Assembly: GCF_000153725.1 (NCBI RefSeq)
Contig: NZ_DS022276.1
Coordinates: 1,789,687 to 1,853,686 of the forward strand
Source: Salipiger bermudensis HTCC2601
GTDB lineage: Bacteria; Pseudomonadota; Alphaproteobacteria; Rhodobacterales; Rhodobacteraceae
Reading direction: 5' to 3'
DNA length: 64,000 bases
Shown here: positions 34,133-43,095 of the stretch, in pieces
How positions within the stretch are numbered: position 1 is the first letter of the stretch
Layout: each line of letters opens with the position of its first letter
Notes under the pieces: generated by a model
The model's input: the letters and a program-made list of their open reading frames with translations, nothing else
Told to the model about the DNA's origin: nothing
Databases searched by the model: none
Position numbers and translations under genes: made by a program

Positions 34133-35422
34133 CTAGCCGTCGGAGATCTTGTGCCGGCGCCGTACGCTGTCCGGCCGGCCCGGAAGCGCGAGGCGGGCAT
34201 CGTTGCGGGCCTGGCGCGACACCACCTTGCCCTTCGAGATCACGCAGAGCCGGTCAGGCCTGAGCCGCAGGGCCTCGATGCTGCTGCCTGCGTCGAGCAC
34301 AACCAGCGAGGCGGTGTCGCCCGGTGCCAGCCCGTAGCCGTCGAGATGCATGATCTTCGCGTTCTCTTCCGTCACCATGGTGAAGCAGCGCGCCATCTCC
34401 TGCGGTGAGGTCATCTGCGCCACGTGCAGGCCCATGAAGGCCACGTCGAGCATGTCGGCGGTGCCGAGCGAATACCACGGATCGCGCACGCAATCCTGCC
34501 CCCAGCCGACGGTGATGCCTTGTGCCTGCATCTCCTTCACCCGGGTCAGGCCGCGGCGCTTGGGGAAGGTGTCGTGCCGCCCCTGCAGGGTGATGTTGAT
34601 CAGCGGGTTGGGGATCGCCGCGATCTCGGCCTCGGCGATCAGCGGCAGCAGCTTCGAGACATAGTAGTTGTCCATCGAGTGCATCGAGGTCAGGTGCGAG
34701 CCCGCCACCCGCCCCTGCAGCCCGAGCCGCTGGGTCTCATAGGCCAGCGCCTCGATGTGGCGCGACATCGGGTCGTCGGTCTCGTCGCAATGCAGGTCGA
34801 CCAGAAGCCCGCGCTCGGCGGCGATCTCGCAGAGCTCGCGGACCGAGGCGGCGCCATCGGCCATGGTGCGCTCGAAATGCGGGATGCCGCCCACCACGTC
34901 GACCCCCATGTCAAGCGCGCGCAGCGTGTTGGCGCGCGCCGTCGGGTCGCGGTAGAAGCCGTCCTGCGGGAAGGCCACGAGCTGCAGGTCGAGATAGGGC
35001 TTGACCACATCGCGCACATGCAGCAGCGCCTCGACCCCCTTGAGGTCGTCGTCGCAGGTGTCGACATGGCTGCGCACTGCCAGGAGCCCCATGCTCACCG
35101 CCCAGTCGCAATAGGCCAGCGCCCGCTCGACCATCTCGTCGACGCTGGCGATCTGCTTGAGCTCGCCCCAGAGCGAGATGCCCTCGAGCAGCGTGCCGGA
35201 GGCGTTGATCCGCGGCGTGCCGTAGCTCAGCGTCGCATCCATGTGGAAATGCGGGTCGACGAAGGGGGGCGACACCAGATCGCCGGACGCGTCGATCACC
35301 TCGCCGGCCTGGGCGCCGGTCAGGTCGCCGATGGCGGCGATGCGGTCGCCGGTGATGCCGATGTCCTTGACGGTGCCGTCGGGCAGGGTGCCGCCGGTCA
35401 CGAGAATGTCGAAGCTGGCCAT
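34133..35422 (-). CDS. codA: Cytosine deaminase-like amidohydrolase
   Basis: A 429-residue metal-dependent hydrolase. SPPFVDPHFHMDATLSYG (about residues 51-68) supplies the two metal histidines, LHCDETDDPMSRH holds the His/Glu pair of cytosine deaminase, HLTSMHS another His, and GWGQDCVRDPWYSLGTADML matches the GHDDVFDPWYPLGTANML region of E. coli CodA. It would deaminate cytosine to uracil, or isoguanine or a related base. It follows the permease gene by one base and is the last gene of the transporter operon, so uptake and deamination of a nucleobase are probably linked. Confidence 0.8.
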   Translation of the reverse strand: MASFDILVTGGTLPDGTVKDIGITGDRIAAIGDLTGAQAGEVIDASGDLVSPPFVDPHFHMDATLSYGTPRINASGTLLEGISLWGELKQIASVDEMVERALAYCDWAVSMGLLAVRSHVDTCDDDLKGVEALLHVRDVVKPYLDLQLVAFPQDGFYRDPTARANTLRALDMGVDVVGGIPHFERTMADGAASVRELCEIAAERGLLVDLHCDETDDPMSRHIEALAYETQRLGLQGRVAGSHLTSMHSMDNYYVSKLLPLIAEAEIAAIPNPLINITLQGRHDTFPKRRGLTRVKEMQAQGITVGWGQDCVRDPWYSLGTADMLDVAFMGLHVAQMTSPQEMARCFTMVTEENAKIMHLDGYGLAPGDTASLVVLDAGSSIEALRLRPDRLCVISKGKVVSRQARNDARLALPGRPDSVRRRHKISDG

Positions 35423-35423
35423 T

Positions 35424-36371
35424 TCAGCGTTCTCCGCGGTTGAAGGGGGTCATCAGGGCGGCGGGCACATGGGCGCGCCGCGACATCAGGATCAGGGCGA
35501 GGATCGACAGAAGGTAGGGGATCATCAGGAAGACCTGGTAGGGCACCACCTGCCCCATGCCGGTTTGCTGGAGCCGCACCTGCAGCGCGTCGAACCCGGC
35601 AAAGAGCAGCGCGCCCAGCAGCGCCTTGCCGGGCTTCCACGCGCCGAACACCACCAGCGCGATGCAGATCCAGCCGCGCCCGTTGACCATCTCGAAGAAG
35701 AAGGACGAGAAGGCCGACATGGTCAGGAAGGCGCCGCCCACCGCCATCAGCCCAGAGCCCACGATCACCGCGCCCATGCGGATCGCACCGACCGACAGGC
35801 CCTGCGCCTCGACCGCGTGCGGGTTCTCTCCGGCGGCGCGCAGCGCGAGGCCGAGCGGGGTGCGATAGAGCACCAGCGAGACGACGGCCACGCAGGCGAA
35901 GGCGGCCCAGGTGAGCGCGGTCTGGGAGAACAGCGCCTCGCCGAGCCAGGGCAGGTCCGACAGGCCCGGGATGTGCAGGGGCTGGAACGGCTCGATCCGC
36001 GGTGGGTTGGTGACCTCGGGCAGGGCAAGCCGGTAGGCGTAGTAGGCCGAGGCTGTGGCCAGGAGCGTGATGCCAAGGCCCACCACGTGTTGCGACAGGC
36101 CGAAGGGTACGGTCAGCACCCCGTGCAGGGCGCCGAAGGCCATGCCGGCGAGCATCGCCACGGCGACGCCGGTCCAGAGCCCGAGGCCTGCATAGACCGT
36201 CATCCAGCCGGCGAAGGCGCCGATCACCATGATGCCCTCGATGCCGAGGTTGAGCACGCCGGCGCGCTCGCAGATCAGCTCGCCCATGGTGGCGAAGATC
36301 AGCGGCGAGGCGATGCGCAGCACTGCCGCCCAGAAGCTGGCAGAGATCAGGATATCGACGATCTCGGTCAT
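35424..36371 (-). CDS. Nucleoside-type ABC transporter permease 2
   Basis: A 315-residue inner-membrane protein with eight to ten hydrophobic segments. ICERAGVLNLGIEGIMVIGAFAGW (about residues 33-56) is the signature of the YufQ/NupQ-type permeases of BMP-dependent nucleoside importers. Its ATG overlaps the stop of the partner permease by four bases. It works with the ATPase at 37520-39061 and the binding protein at 39061-40092. Confidence 0.88.
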   Translation of the reverse strand: MTEIVDILISASFWAAVLRIASPLIFATMGELICERAGVLNLGIEGIMVIGAFAGWMTVYAGLGLWTGVAVAMLAGMAFGALHGVLTVPFGLSQHVVGLGITLLATASAYYAYRLALPEVTNPPRIEPFQPLHIPGLSDLPWLGEALFSQTALTWAAFACVAVVSLVLYRTPLGLALRAAGENPHAVEAQGLSVGAIRMGAVIVGSGLMAVGGAFLTMSAFSSFFFEMVNGRGWICIALVVFGAWKPGKALLGALLFAGFDALQVRLQQTGMGQVVPYQVFLMIPYLLSILALILMSRRAHVPAALMTPFNRGER

Positions 36372-37414
36372 CCGCGCACCACCCGGTAGCGTGTGAGAAG
36401 GATTGCCAGCACCATGAAAAGCAGCGCCGCGGCGAGCAGGATGTCGGCGATGTAGGTTGGCACATCGGCGGCGCGCGACATGCTGTCGGCGCCGACGAAG
36501 ATGCCCGCGACGAAGAGCGCCGAGACCACCACGCCAAGCGGGTGCAGCAGCGCCAGCATGGCGACGATGATGCCGGTATAACCGAAATCAGGGCTGAGGT
36601 CGGAGGTCAGGTTGCCCTTGAGCCCCGCGACCTCGGAGAAGCCCGCCAGTGCCGCGAGCCCGCCGGAGATCAGCGCGGTCTTGATCAGCACCCGGCCCAC
36701 CGGGATGCCGGCGAAGCGCGCCGCCTGCTGGTTCTGGCCCACGGCGCGGATCTCGTAGCCCAGAGTGGTGCGGGTCTGCATCACCCAGACGCCGGCGGCG
36801 CAGATCAGTGCCAGCGCGAAGCCCCAGTGCAGCCGAAGCCCCTCGACGATGCGCGGCAGGCGGGCATCGCGGGGCAGGGCGGGGGATTTCGGCCAACCCA
36901 TGCCCATCGGGTCCTTGAGCGGGCCCTCGAGCAGGTAGGAGATGAACAGCGCCATGATGAAATTGAGCAGCAGAGTGGTGACCACCTCGTCGACCCCGAG
37001 CCGGGTCTTGAGAAGCACCGGGCCAAGCAGCACCAGCGCGCCCGCGACGATGGCGCCGAGCGCCATCAGCGGGATCGCCAGCGGGCCGGGAAGACCCAGC
37101 TGGGTGCCGATCACAACGGTCATCAGCGCGCCGGCATAGAGCTGCGCCTCGGCGCCGATATTCCACAGCCGGGCGCGGAAGGCCACGGCTACGGCAAGCC
37201 CGGTGAAGATCAGCGGCGTGGCGCGGTTGAGCGTCTCGAGCGTGGCGAATTTCGAGCCCACGGCGCCTTTGACGATCAGTCCGAAGGTCTCGAGCGGGTT
37301 GGCGCCAGCGATCGCGGCGAGTGCTGCCGCGAGCGCGATGGTGGCGAGAATGGCGAGCGCCGGAAGGCCCAGCGCGCGGGCTGGGGACGGGGCGGCGATG
37401 GGGTCTAGTCGCAT
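36368..37414 (-). CDS. Nucleoside-type ABC transporter permease 1
   Basis: A 348-residue inner-membrane permease with about ten hydrophobic segments. ATPLIFTGLAVAVAFRARLWNIGAEAQLYAGAL in outline (about residues 66-98) and a late AGFSEVAGLKGNLTSDLSPDFGYTGIIVAML region mark the YufP/NupP type. It is separated from the ATPase gene by about 100 bases that hold copy B of the dispersed element. Confidence 0.88.
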   Translation of the reverse strand: MRLDPIAAPSPARALGLPALAILATIALAAALAAIAGANPLETFGLIVKGAVGSKFATLETLNRATPLIFTGLAVAVAFRARLWNIGAEAQLYAGALMTVVIGTQLGLPGPLAIPLMALGAIVAGALVLLGPVLLKTRLGVDEVVTTLLLNFIMALFISYLLEGPLKDPMGMGWPKSPALPRDARLPRIVEGLRLHWGFALALICAAGVWVMQTRTTLGYEIRAVGQNQQAARFAGIPVGRVLIKTALISGGLAALAGFSEVAGLKGNLTSDLSPDFGYTGIIVAMLALLHPLGVVVSALFVAGIFVGADSMSRAADVPTYIADILLAAALLFMVLAILLTRYRVVRG

Positions 37415-37443
37415 CAGTTTTGCACCTGGCGGAGGGGGCGGAA

Positions 37444-37496
37444 CGGGGGCGCTGCCCCCGGACCCCCGGGATATTTCTGGCCAGAAGAAGACAGGG
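37444..37496 (+). repeat. Dispersed intergenic palindromic element, copy B
   Basis: GGGGGC-GCT-GCCCCC (37445-37459) is followed by GACCCCCGGGATATTT and TGGCCAGAAGAAGACAGG to 37496. The order and sequence match copies A and C. It lies inside the ABC operon, between the ATPase and the first permease. Confidence 0.65.
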
Positions 37497-37519
37497 GCGT
37501 CGGTCTGGGATGGGAGAGA

Positions 37520-39061
37520 TCAGGCGGCATGGTCGAAGCCCTGTCCGGCCATCCATTGGCCGAGCTCGGCCGGGGTCTTTTCGCCGCGGGCGAACTCAGG
37601 CGACAGGCGGCCGTCTGAGATCACCCGGATCACGTCGGAGAGCGTCAGGATCTCGTCTAGATCCTCGGAGATCAGCAGCACCGCGGCGCCGGCGTCGCGG
37701 GCGGCGATGAGCTGTTCCTGCACATAGGTCACGGCGCCGATGTCGAGCCCGCGCACCGGCTGGTTGGCGAGGATGATGCGCGGCGCGGCCTCGAGCACGC
37801 GGCCGAGGATCAGCTTTTGCATGTTGCCGCCCGAAAGCAGGCGGATACGCGCCTCGGGGCCGGGGCAGCGCACGTCGTACTTGGCGATGATGGCTTCGGT
37901 CTTGCTGCGGGCGGCGGACCAGTCCATCCAGCCGGCGCGGGCGTTGGGCGCGTCGCGGTAGCTTTCCAGAACAGCGTTCTCGGTCAGGGTGAAATCGGCC
38001 ACCGTGCCAGTGCGGTGGCGGTCCTCGGGGATGCGGCCGATGCCCGAGTGGAGGGCGCTGCGCGGGTTCCAGCCGGAGACCGGGTGACCGGCGATCTCGA
38101 GTGTGCCGGAGGCGGGCGCGTCCAGTCCGGAGATCAGGTCGGCGAGCGCGCCCTGGCCGTTGCCGGAGACCCCGGCAAGGCCGAGGATCTGGCCGGCCTT
38201 GATATCGAGATCGACCGCGTCGAGCCCGGGGCGGTTGCCCCGCGGCTGCGTGCTCACGCGATCGAGCCGCATCAGCACCGCGCCGGGGCGGGCCTCGGCG
38301 GGGGCAGGGGCGGTGATCTCGGCACCGACCATCAGCGTGGCCAGCTGGTGGCGGTCGGTGTCACGTGTCGCCACCTCTCCCACGAGCTTGCCGTGGCGCA
38401 GCACCAGTACCCGCGAGGAGATCGCCATGACCTCGTGCAGCTTGTGCGAGATGAAGATCACCGACAGCCCCTGCGCCACCATCTTGCGCAGGGTGAGAAA
38501 CAGCGCGTCGGCCTCCTGCGGCGTCAGTACCGCCGTGGGCTCGTCGAGGATCAGGATGCGGGCGTCACGGTAAAGCGCCTTGAGGATCTCGACCCGCTGA
38601 CGCTCGCCCACGGAAAGCTCGGCCACGCGGGCGTCGGGATCGACCACGAGGCCGAAATCCTCGGCCAGTGCCTGCAGCCTGCGCCGCGCGGCGGGCTTGC
38701 CGAGCCCGGGGGACCACAGCGATCCAGTGCCGAGCAGCACGTTCTCGAGCACGGTCATGTTGTCGGCGAGGGTGAAATGCTGGTGCACCATGCCGACGCC
38801 CGCGGCCAGCGCCGCGCCGGGCTGGCCCGGCGGCAGGGCCTGGCCGAACACCTCGACGCTGCCCTCGTCGGCGGTGTAATGGCCGAAGAGGATGTTCATC
38901 AGCGTGGTCTTGCCGGCGCCGTTCTCCCCCAAGAGCGCCACGACCTCGCCCTTCGCCAGCGAAAAGCTGATCGCGTCGTTGGCGGTGAGCGCGCCGAAGC
39001 GCTTTGTGATGCCGGAGAGGCGCAGGACGGTCTCGCCCTGCGCCGTGTCTTGTGCTGTCAT
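37520..39061 (-). CDS. Nucleoside-type ABC transporter ATPase (double domain)
   Basis: A 513-residue cytoplasmic protein with two ABC domains. The first has Walker A GENGAGKTT (about residues 44-52), signature LSVGERQRVEILKAL and Walker B ILILDEPTAVLTPQE. The second is degenerate in Walker A (GVSGNGQGAL near 293) but keeps the signature LLSGGNMQKLILGR and IILANQPVRGLD in place of Walker B. This asymmetry is usual for YufO/RbsA-like importers. It overlaps the binding-protein gene by one base (TGATG). Confidence 0.9.
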   Translation of the reverse strand: MTAQDTAQGETVLRLSGITKRFGALTANDAISFSLAKGEVVALLGENGAGKTTLMNILFGHYTADEGSVEVFGQALPPGQPGAALAAGVGMVHQHFTLADNMTVLENVLLGTGSLWSPGLGKPAARRRLQALAEDFGLVVDPDARVAELSVGERQRVEILKALYRDARILILDEPTAVLTPQEADALFLTLRKMVAQGLSVIFISHKLHEVMAISSRVLVLRHGKLVGEVATRDTDRHQLATLMVGAEITAPAPAEARPGAVLMRLDRVSTQPRGNRPGLDAVDLDIKAGQILGLAGVSGNGQGALADLISGLDAPASGTLEIAGHPVSGWNPRSALHSGIGRIPEDRHRTGTVADFTLTENAVLESYRDAPNARAGWMDWSAARSKTEAIIAKYDVRCPGPEARIRLLSGGNMQKLILGRVLEAAPRIILANQPVRGLDIGAVTYVQEQLIAARDAGAAVLLISEDLDEILTLSDVIRVISDGRLSPEFARGEKTPAELGQWMAGQGFDHAA

Positions 39062-40092
39062 CAGGAGGAGGTGGGCTCGCTGTCGTCAATCTCGACGGTG
39101 AACGTGCCGGCCTTGATGGCAGCCTCCCGTTCGGCCACGAGGTCGAGCGCCGCCTGTGGGACCTTGCCCTCGAAGGTGCCGAGCGGCGCCAGCGAGCAGC
39201 CGCCTTCCTTCATGAAGCTGTAGACGCCGTAATTCTCGGCTTCGAAGCTGCCATCTGCGACCCTGGCGAGCGCCGCCTGCAGGGTCGGCTCGAAATGCCA
39301 GAGCGCCGAGGCGGCGACGGTGTCGGGATAGTCGGCCTGCGTGTCGATGACGTTGCCGATGGCGAGGATGCCCTGTTCCTGCGCCGCGTCCGAGACCCCG
39401 AAGCGCTCGGCGTAGAGCATGTCGGCGCCGTTCTCGATCATCGCGAAGGCGGTTTCCTTGGCCTTGGGCGGATCGAACCACGAGCCGATGAAGCTGACCT
39501 GGAACTCGGCCCCGGGGGCGGTCTCGCGGACACCGGCCATGAAGGCGTGCATCAGGCGGTTCACTTCCGGGATCGGGAAGCCGCCGACCATGCCGATATT
39601 GCCGGTCTCGGTCAGCGCGCCGGCGATGATGCCCGAGAGATACGAGGCGTCCTGGATATAATTGTCGAACACCGCGAGGTTCGGGTAGGCCGGATCGGGC
39701 ATGAAGGACGAGCCCATCAGGAAGGCGGTGTCGGGATAGTCGAGCACCACCTCGCGGGCCTCCTGCTCGACGCCGAAGATCTCGCCGACGATGAGCTTGG
39801 CGCCGGCCTCGGCATATTCGCGCATGACGCGCGGATAATCGGTATTGGCGGTGTTTTCCGAGAAGCTGTAGCTGATCTGGCCGGCAGCCTTTGCGGCCTC
39901 GGCGGCGATGTGGATGCGGCTCACCCATTGCTGCTCCACCGGCACGGTGTAGATCCCCGCGACCGAGATCGGCTCCTGCGCCAGCAGGCGCGAGGGCAGG
40001 ACACCGGCGCCCGCGGCCGCGGCGAAACCTGCCGTGCCCATGAGCATGCGGCGGCGGCTGAACTGGGTGAGAAGCGTGCGTCTGTCGGTCAT
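39061..40092 (-). CDS. BMP-family substrate-binding protein, Tat-exported
   Basis: A 343-residue periplasmic binding protein of the basic membrane protein (BMP/Med) family, which binds nucleosides or similar ligands. The signal is of the Tat type: SRRRMLMGTAGFAAAAGAG, with cleavage near LLAQ. ISVAGIYTVPVEQQWVSRIH and GFPIPEVNRLMHAFMAG are BMP landmarks in outline. The ATG at 40092 has AGGGGG upstream; the longer frame to 40188 is not supported. deoC lies upstream on the same strand, and cytosine deaminase is at the far end of the operon. Confidence 0.87.
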   Translation of the reverse strand: MTDRRTLLTQFSRRRMLMGTAGFAAAAGAGVLPSRLLAQEPISVAGIYTVPVEQQWVSRIHIAAEAAKAAGQISYSFSENTANTDYPRVMREYAEAGAKLIVGEIFGVEQEAREVVLDYPDTAFLMGSSFMPDPAYPNLAVFDNYIQDASYLSGIIAGALTETGNIGMVGGFPIPEVNRLMHAFMAGVRETAPGAEFQVSFIGSWFDPPKAKETAFAMIENGADMLYAERFGVSDAAQEQGILAIGNVIDTQADYPDTVAASALWHFEPTLQAALARVADGSFEAENYGVYSFMKEGGCSLAPLGTFEGKVPQAALDLVAEREAAIKAGTFTVEIDDSEPTSS

Positions 40093-40246
40093 AAGGCCCC
40101 CTGGCTTTTGTTTAAAATTTGACCGGACGGTAGGCGTTTCGGTGGCGGGTGGCAAAGGGAGAAGCGTTGGATGCCGCTCAAACTGCATGCCGGATAATCA
40201 TTCGTGTCGGATGGTGCCCGCCAAACGGGCAATCGCCCATGCCGCC

Positions 40247-41242
40247 TCAGCCGATGGCGTGACGCCAGCTGGCGGAATAGGCACCGGTGACGTGGTGCTC
40301 GAGCTGGCGCTCGATATCGCCGAGCAGGCTCGAGGCCCCGAAGCGGAACAGGTCCGGGCGCAACCAGCGGTCGCCGAGCTCTTCCTTGACCAGCGCCAGG
40401 TAGGTGATCGCGTCCTTGGCCTTGGAGATGCCGCCGGCGGGCTTGTATCCGACGCGGTAGCCGGTCTCCTCGTGATATTCGCGGATCGCCCGCATCATCA
40501 CCAGGCTGACGGGCAGGGTGGCGTTGACGCTTTCCTTGCCGGTGGAGGTCTTGATGAAATCGGCGCCGGCCATCATGCACACCATCGAGGCGCGGGCGAC
40601 GTTCTGCAGCGTGCCAAGCTCGCCTGTGGCGAGGATCGCCTTCACATGCGCCTCGCCGCAGGCCTCGCGGAACTGCCGCATCTCGTCATAGAGCCCCTCC
40701 CAGTCGCCGGTCAGCACACGCCGGCGCGAGATCACGATGTCGATCTCGCGGGCGCCGGCCTTGACGCTCTCGCCGATCTCGGCCAGCCGCAGCGGGAAGG
40801 GCGAGAGCCCGGCGGGAAAGCCGGTCGAGACCGCCGCCACCGGGATGCCGCTGCCTTGAAGCGCGCGCACCGCGGGGCCGATCATGTCGTGGTAGACGCA
40901 GACCGCGCCGGTGGTCAGGCCCTCGAGCCCCAGCGCCTCGAGCAGATCCTCGCGCACCGGCTGTTTCGCCTTGGCGCACAGCCGTGCCACCCGGCCCGGG
41001 GTGTCGTCGCCGGCCAGCGTGGTCAGGTCGATGCAGGAGATGGCGCGGGCGAGCCAGGCCGCCTGGAAATCCTTCTTGAGGCTGCGCCGGCCGGGCAGGC
41101 TCGAGGCGCGGCGCTCGATGGCCGAGCGGTTGGCACGGCTGCGCATCACCCGTTCCATGTCGAGCGGCATGCCGGGATTGCGCGGCTCGGTTGTCTGCGG
41201 CAGGTGGGTCACGGTCATCGGGGCCTCGGTGGTCTCAAGCAT
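40247..41242 (-). CDS. deoC: Deoxyribose-phosphate aldolase
   Basis: A 331-residue class I aldolase that splits 2-deoxyribose-5-phosphate to acetaldehyde and glyceraldehyde-3-phosphate in nucleoside breakdown. CIDLTTLAGDDT in the first strand, EIDIVISRRRVLTGDW, VKAILATGELG with the lysine that helps catalysis, FIKTSTGKESVNATLP with the Schiff-base lysine, and VGYKPAGGISKAKDA are in family order. The N-terminus is about 50 residues longer than in E. coli. Start ATG at 41242 with GGAGG upstream. It precedes the binding-protein gene by 154 bases. Confidence 0.94.
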   Translation of the reverse strand: MLETTEAPMTVTHLPQTTEPRNPGMPLDMERVMRSRANRSAIERRASSLPGRRSLKKDFQAAWLARAISCIDLTTLAGDDTPGRVARLCAKAKQPVREDLLEALGLEGLTTGAVCVYHDMIGPAVRALQGSGIPVAAVSTGFPAGLSPFPLRLAEIGESVKAGAREIDIVISRRRVLTGDWEGLYDEMRQFREACGEAHVKAILATGELGTLQNVARASMVCMMAGADFIKTSTGKESVNATLPVSLVMMRAIREYHEETGYRVGYKPAGGISKAKDAITYLALVKEELGDRWLRPDLFRFGASSLLGDIERQLEHHVTGAYSASWRHAIG

Positions 41243-41439
41243 GTCTCGGTCCTCCATCGCTGACCGTCGCACGCCCCCATGGCACAGGCAAGAGAGGCCG
41301 TGGCGTTACCGCAAGCGCCGCGTCTCCCATGGGCGCAAGGTCCTGTCTTCTCTACGTTCCAAATACTCGACCTCCCACGTCGCCATCCCCTTGGCCCGCC
41401 GCATGGATCGCGTCAGACTGGGCCAAACGGAGGACAGCC

Positions 41440-41784
41440 ATGATCGCCATCATCTTCGAAGTCACCCCCGCCGAGGGGCAGCGCGACGCCTATCTCGATA
41501 TTGCCGCCGCGATGCGGCCGCTGGTCGCGCGGGTCGAGGGATTCATCTCGGTCGAGCGCTTCGAGAGCCTGACCAACCCTGGCAAGCTGCTCTCGATCAG
41601 CTTCTTCGAAGACGAGGCGGCGGTGCAGCGCTGGCGGCAGTTGACGGCGCATCGCGGGGCGCAGCGCAAGGGGCGGGAGGAGATCTTCGAGGGCTACCGC
41701 CTGCGGGTCTGCCATGTGCTGCGCGATTACGGCATGGAGGACCGGGCCGAGGCACCGCGGGACAGCCTGGCCGAGCATGGCTGA
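41440..41784 (+). CDS. Antibiotic-biosynthesis-monooxygenase (ABM) domain protein
   Basis: A 114-residue dimeric ferredoxin-like fold. IIFEVTPAEGQRDAYLDIAAAM and FISVERFESLTNPGKLLSISFFEDEAAVQRWRQ in outline are the ABM pattern, seen in heme-degrading, quinone-oxidising and other small enzymes. GGAGGACAGCC precedes the ATG. No partner gene is adjacent; the role is unknown. Confidence 0.78.
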   Translation: MIAIIFEVTPAEGQRDAYLDIAAAMRPLVARVEGFISVERFESLTNPGKLLSISFFEDEAAVQRWRQLTAHRGAQRKGREEIFEGYRLRVCHVLRDYGMEDRAEAPRDSLAEHG

Positions 41785-41870
41785 CACGCGACCCTCGCAG
41801 GGACATGGGTGTCAGGCCAGCCAAGGGGCGCCGAGACGACGGGCAAAGTCCCGGCGGCGAGACGACATGG

Positions 41871-41897
41871 GCGGGGCCCGCAGGCCCCGCTCCGCTT
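41871..41897 (+). terminator. Hairpin between convergent genes, possible terminator
   Basis: GCGGGGCC (41871-41878) pairs with GGCCCCGC (41883-41890) with a four-base loop; TCCGCTTTG follows. It lies between the ABM gene and the end of the aminotransferase gene and could stop transcription from the plus strand. Confidence 0.4.
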
Positions 41898-41910
41898 TGT
41901 AAGAGAGGGA

Positions 41911-43095
41911 TCAGATCCCGGACTTGACGATGGCTTCCGCGAGGATCGGCACCGAGGTCTTGTTGAGACCGGCGATGTTGAGCCGCGAGTCGCCCACCAT
42001 GTAGATGCCGTGATCGCGGCGCAGCGTCTCGACCTGCTCCGGCGTGGCGCCGAGACGCGAGAACATGCCGCGGTGCTGGGCTAGGAAGCCGAACCGGTCC
42101 GAGCCCGACAGGCGCTGCAGTTCCGAGGCCAGCTGCTCGCGCAGGCCCAGCATCGAGTTGCGCACCTCTTCCAGTTCCGCCGCCCAGTCGGCGCGCAGCT
42201 CTTCGTCGGTCAGCACCATGGTGACCAGGCGCGCGCCGTGATCCGGCGGGAAGGAGAAGTTCTGCCGGTTCAGGTAGTTCAGGCTGTCCTGGTTGAGCTT
42301 GCGCTGGCCGGCATCCTTGCTCACCGCCATCAGCAGGCCGGTGCGCTCGCGGTAGATGCCGAAATTCTTCGAGCAGCTCGCGGCGATCAGCACTTCCGGC
42401 ATCTTCTCCGCCACCATGCGCACGCCTTCGGCATCGGCGTCGAGCCCGTCGCCGAAGCCCTGGTAGGCGATGTCGATCATCGGCACCGCCTCGCGCTCGA
42501 GCAGCAGCTCGATCACGGCCTTCCATTGCGGGATGTTGAGGTTGGCGCCGGTCGGGTTGTGGCAGCAGCCGTGCAGCAGCACCACGTCGCCCGGCATCAC
42601 CTGGTGCAGGTCGGCGATCATGCCGGCGAAATCGACCGAGCGGGTCTCGTTGTCGAAATAGCGGTAGGAGATGAACTCGATGCCCATGTGCTTGAGGATC
42701 GAGAGGTGGTTCGGCCATGTCGGGTCCGAGACGAAGACGCGGGCCTTGGGGTTGGCCATGCGGATCAGGTCGAACGCCTGCCGCACCGCGCCGGTGCCGC
42801 CCGGGGTCGCGGCGGCCGCGACGGTCTCGCGAGGGACGGCATCGCCCAGCACCAGCTTGACCATGGCGTCGGCGAAGCCCGGATCGCCGGCAAGACCGGT
42901 ATAGGCCTTGGTGGTCTCGGCTTCCCAGAGCTGTTTTTCGGCGGCCTTGATGGCGCGCATGATCGGGGTGTTGCCGCTGGCATCCTTGTAGACGCCGACG
43001 CCGAGGTCGATCTTCTGCTCGCGGTCATCCTCGCGATAGGCCTGCATCAGGGCGAGGATCTTGTCTGCGGGTTGCTCTTTGAGGTTCTCGAACAT
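41911..43095 (-). CDS. Aromatic/aspartate aminotransferase (class I)
   Basis: A 394-residue PLP enzyme of the AspC/TyrB subgroup. It begins MFENLKEQPADKILALMQ, has DLGVGVYKD, the PLP lysine in SCSKNFGIYRERTG (about residue 246) and LHGCCHNPTG. The enzyme moves amino groups between aspartate or aromatic amino acids and 2-oxoglutarate. Its ATG overlaps the stop of the sulfurtransferase gene by one base (TGATG). Because 3-mercaptopyruvate can be made from cysteine by such transaminases, the pair may form a cysteine-to-sulfane-sulfur route; this is inference. Confidence 0.9.
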   Translation of the reverse strand: MFENLKEQPADKILALMQAYREDDREQKIDLGVGVYKDASGNTPIMRAIKAAEKQLWEAETTKAYTGLAGDPGFADAMVKLVLGDAVPRETVAAAATPGGTGAVRQAFDLIRMANPKARVFVSDPTWPNHLSILKHMGIEFISYRYFDNETRSVDFAGMIADLHQVMPGDVVLLHGCCHNPTGANLNIPQWKAVIELLLEREAVPMIDIAYQGFGDGLDADAEGVRMVAEKMPEVLIAASCSKNFGIYRERTGLLMAVSKDAGQRKLNQDSLNYLNRQNFSFPPDHGARLVTMVLTDEELRADWAAELEEVRNSMLGLREQLASELQRLSGSDRFGFLAQHRGMFSRLGATPEQVETLRRDHGIYMVGDSRLNIAGLNKTSVPILAEAIVKSGI

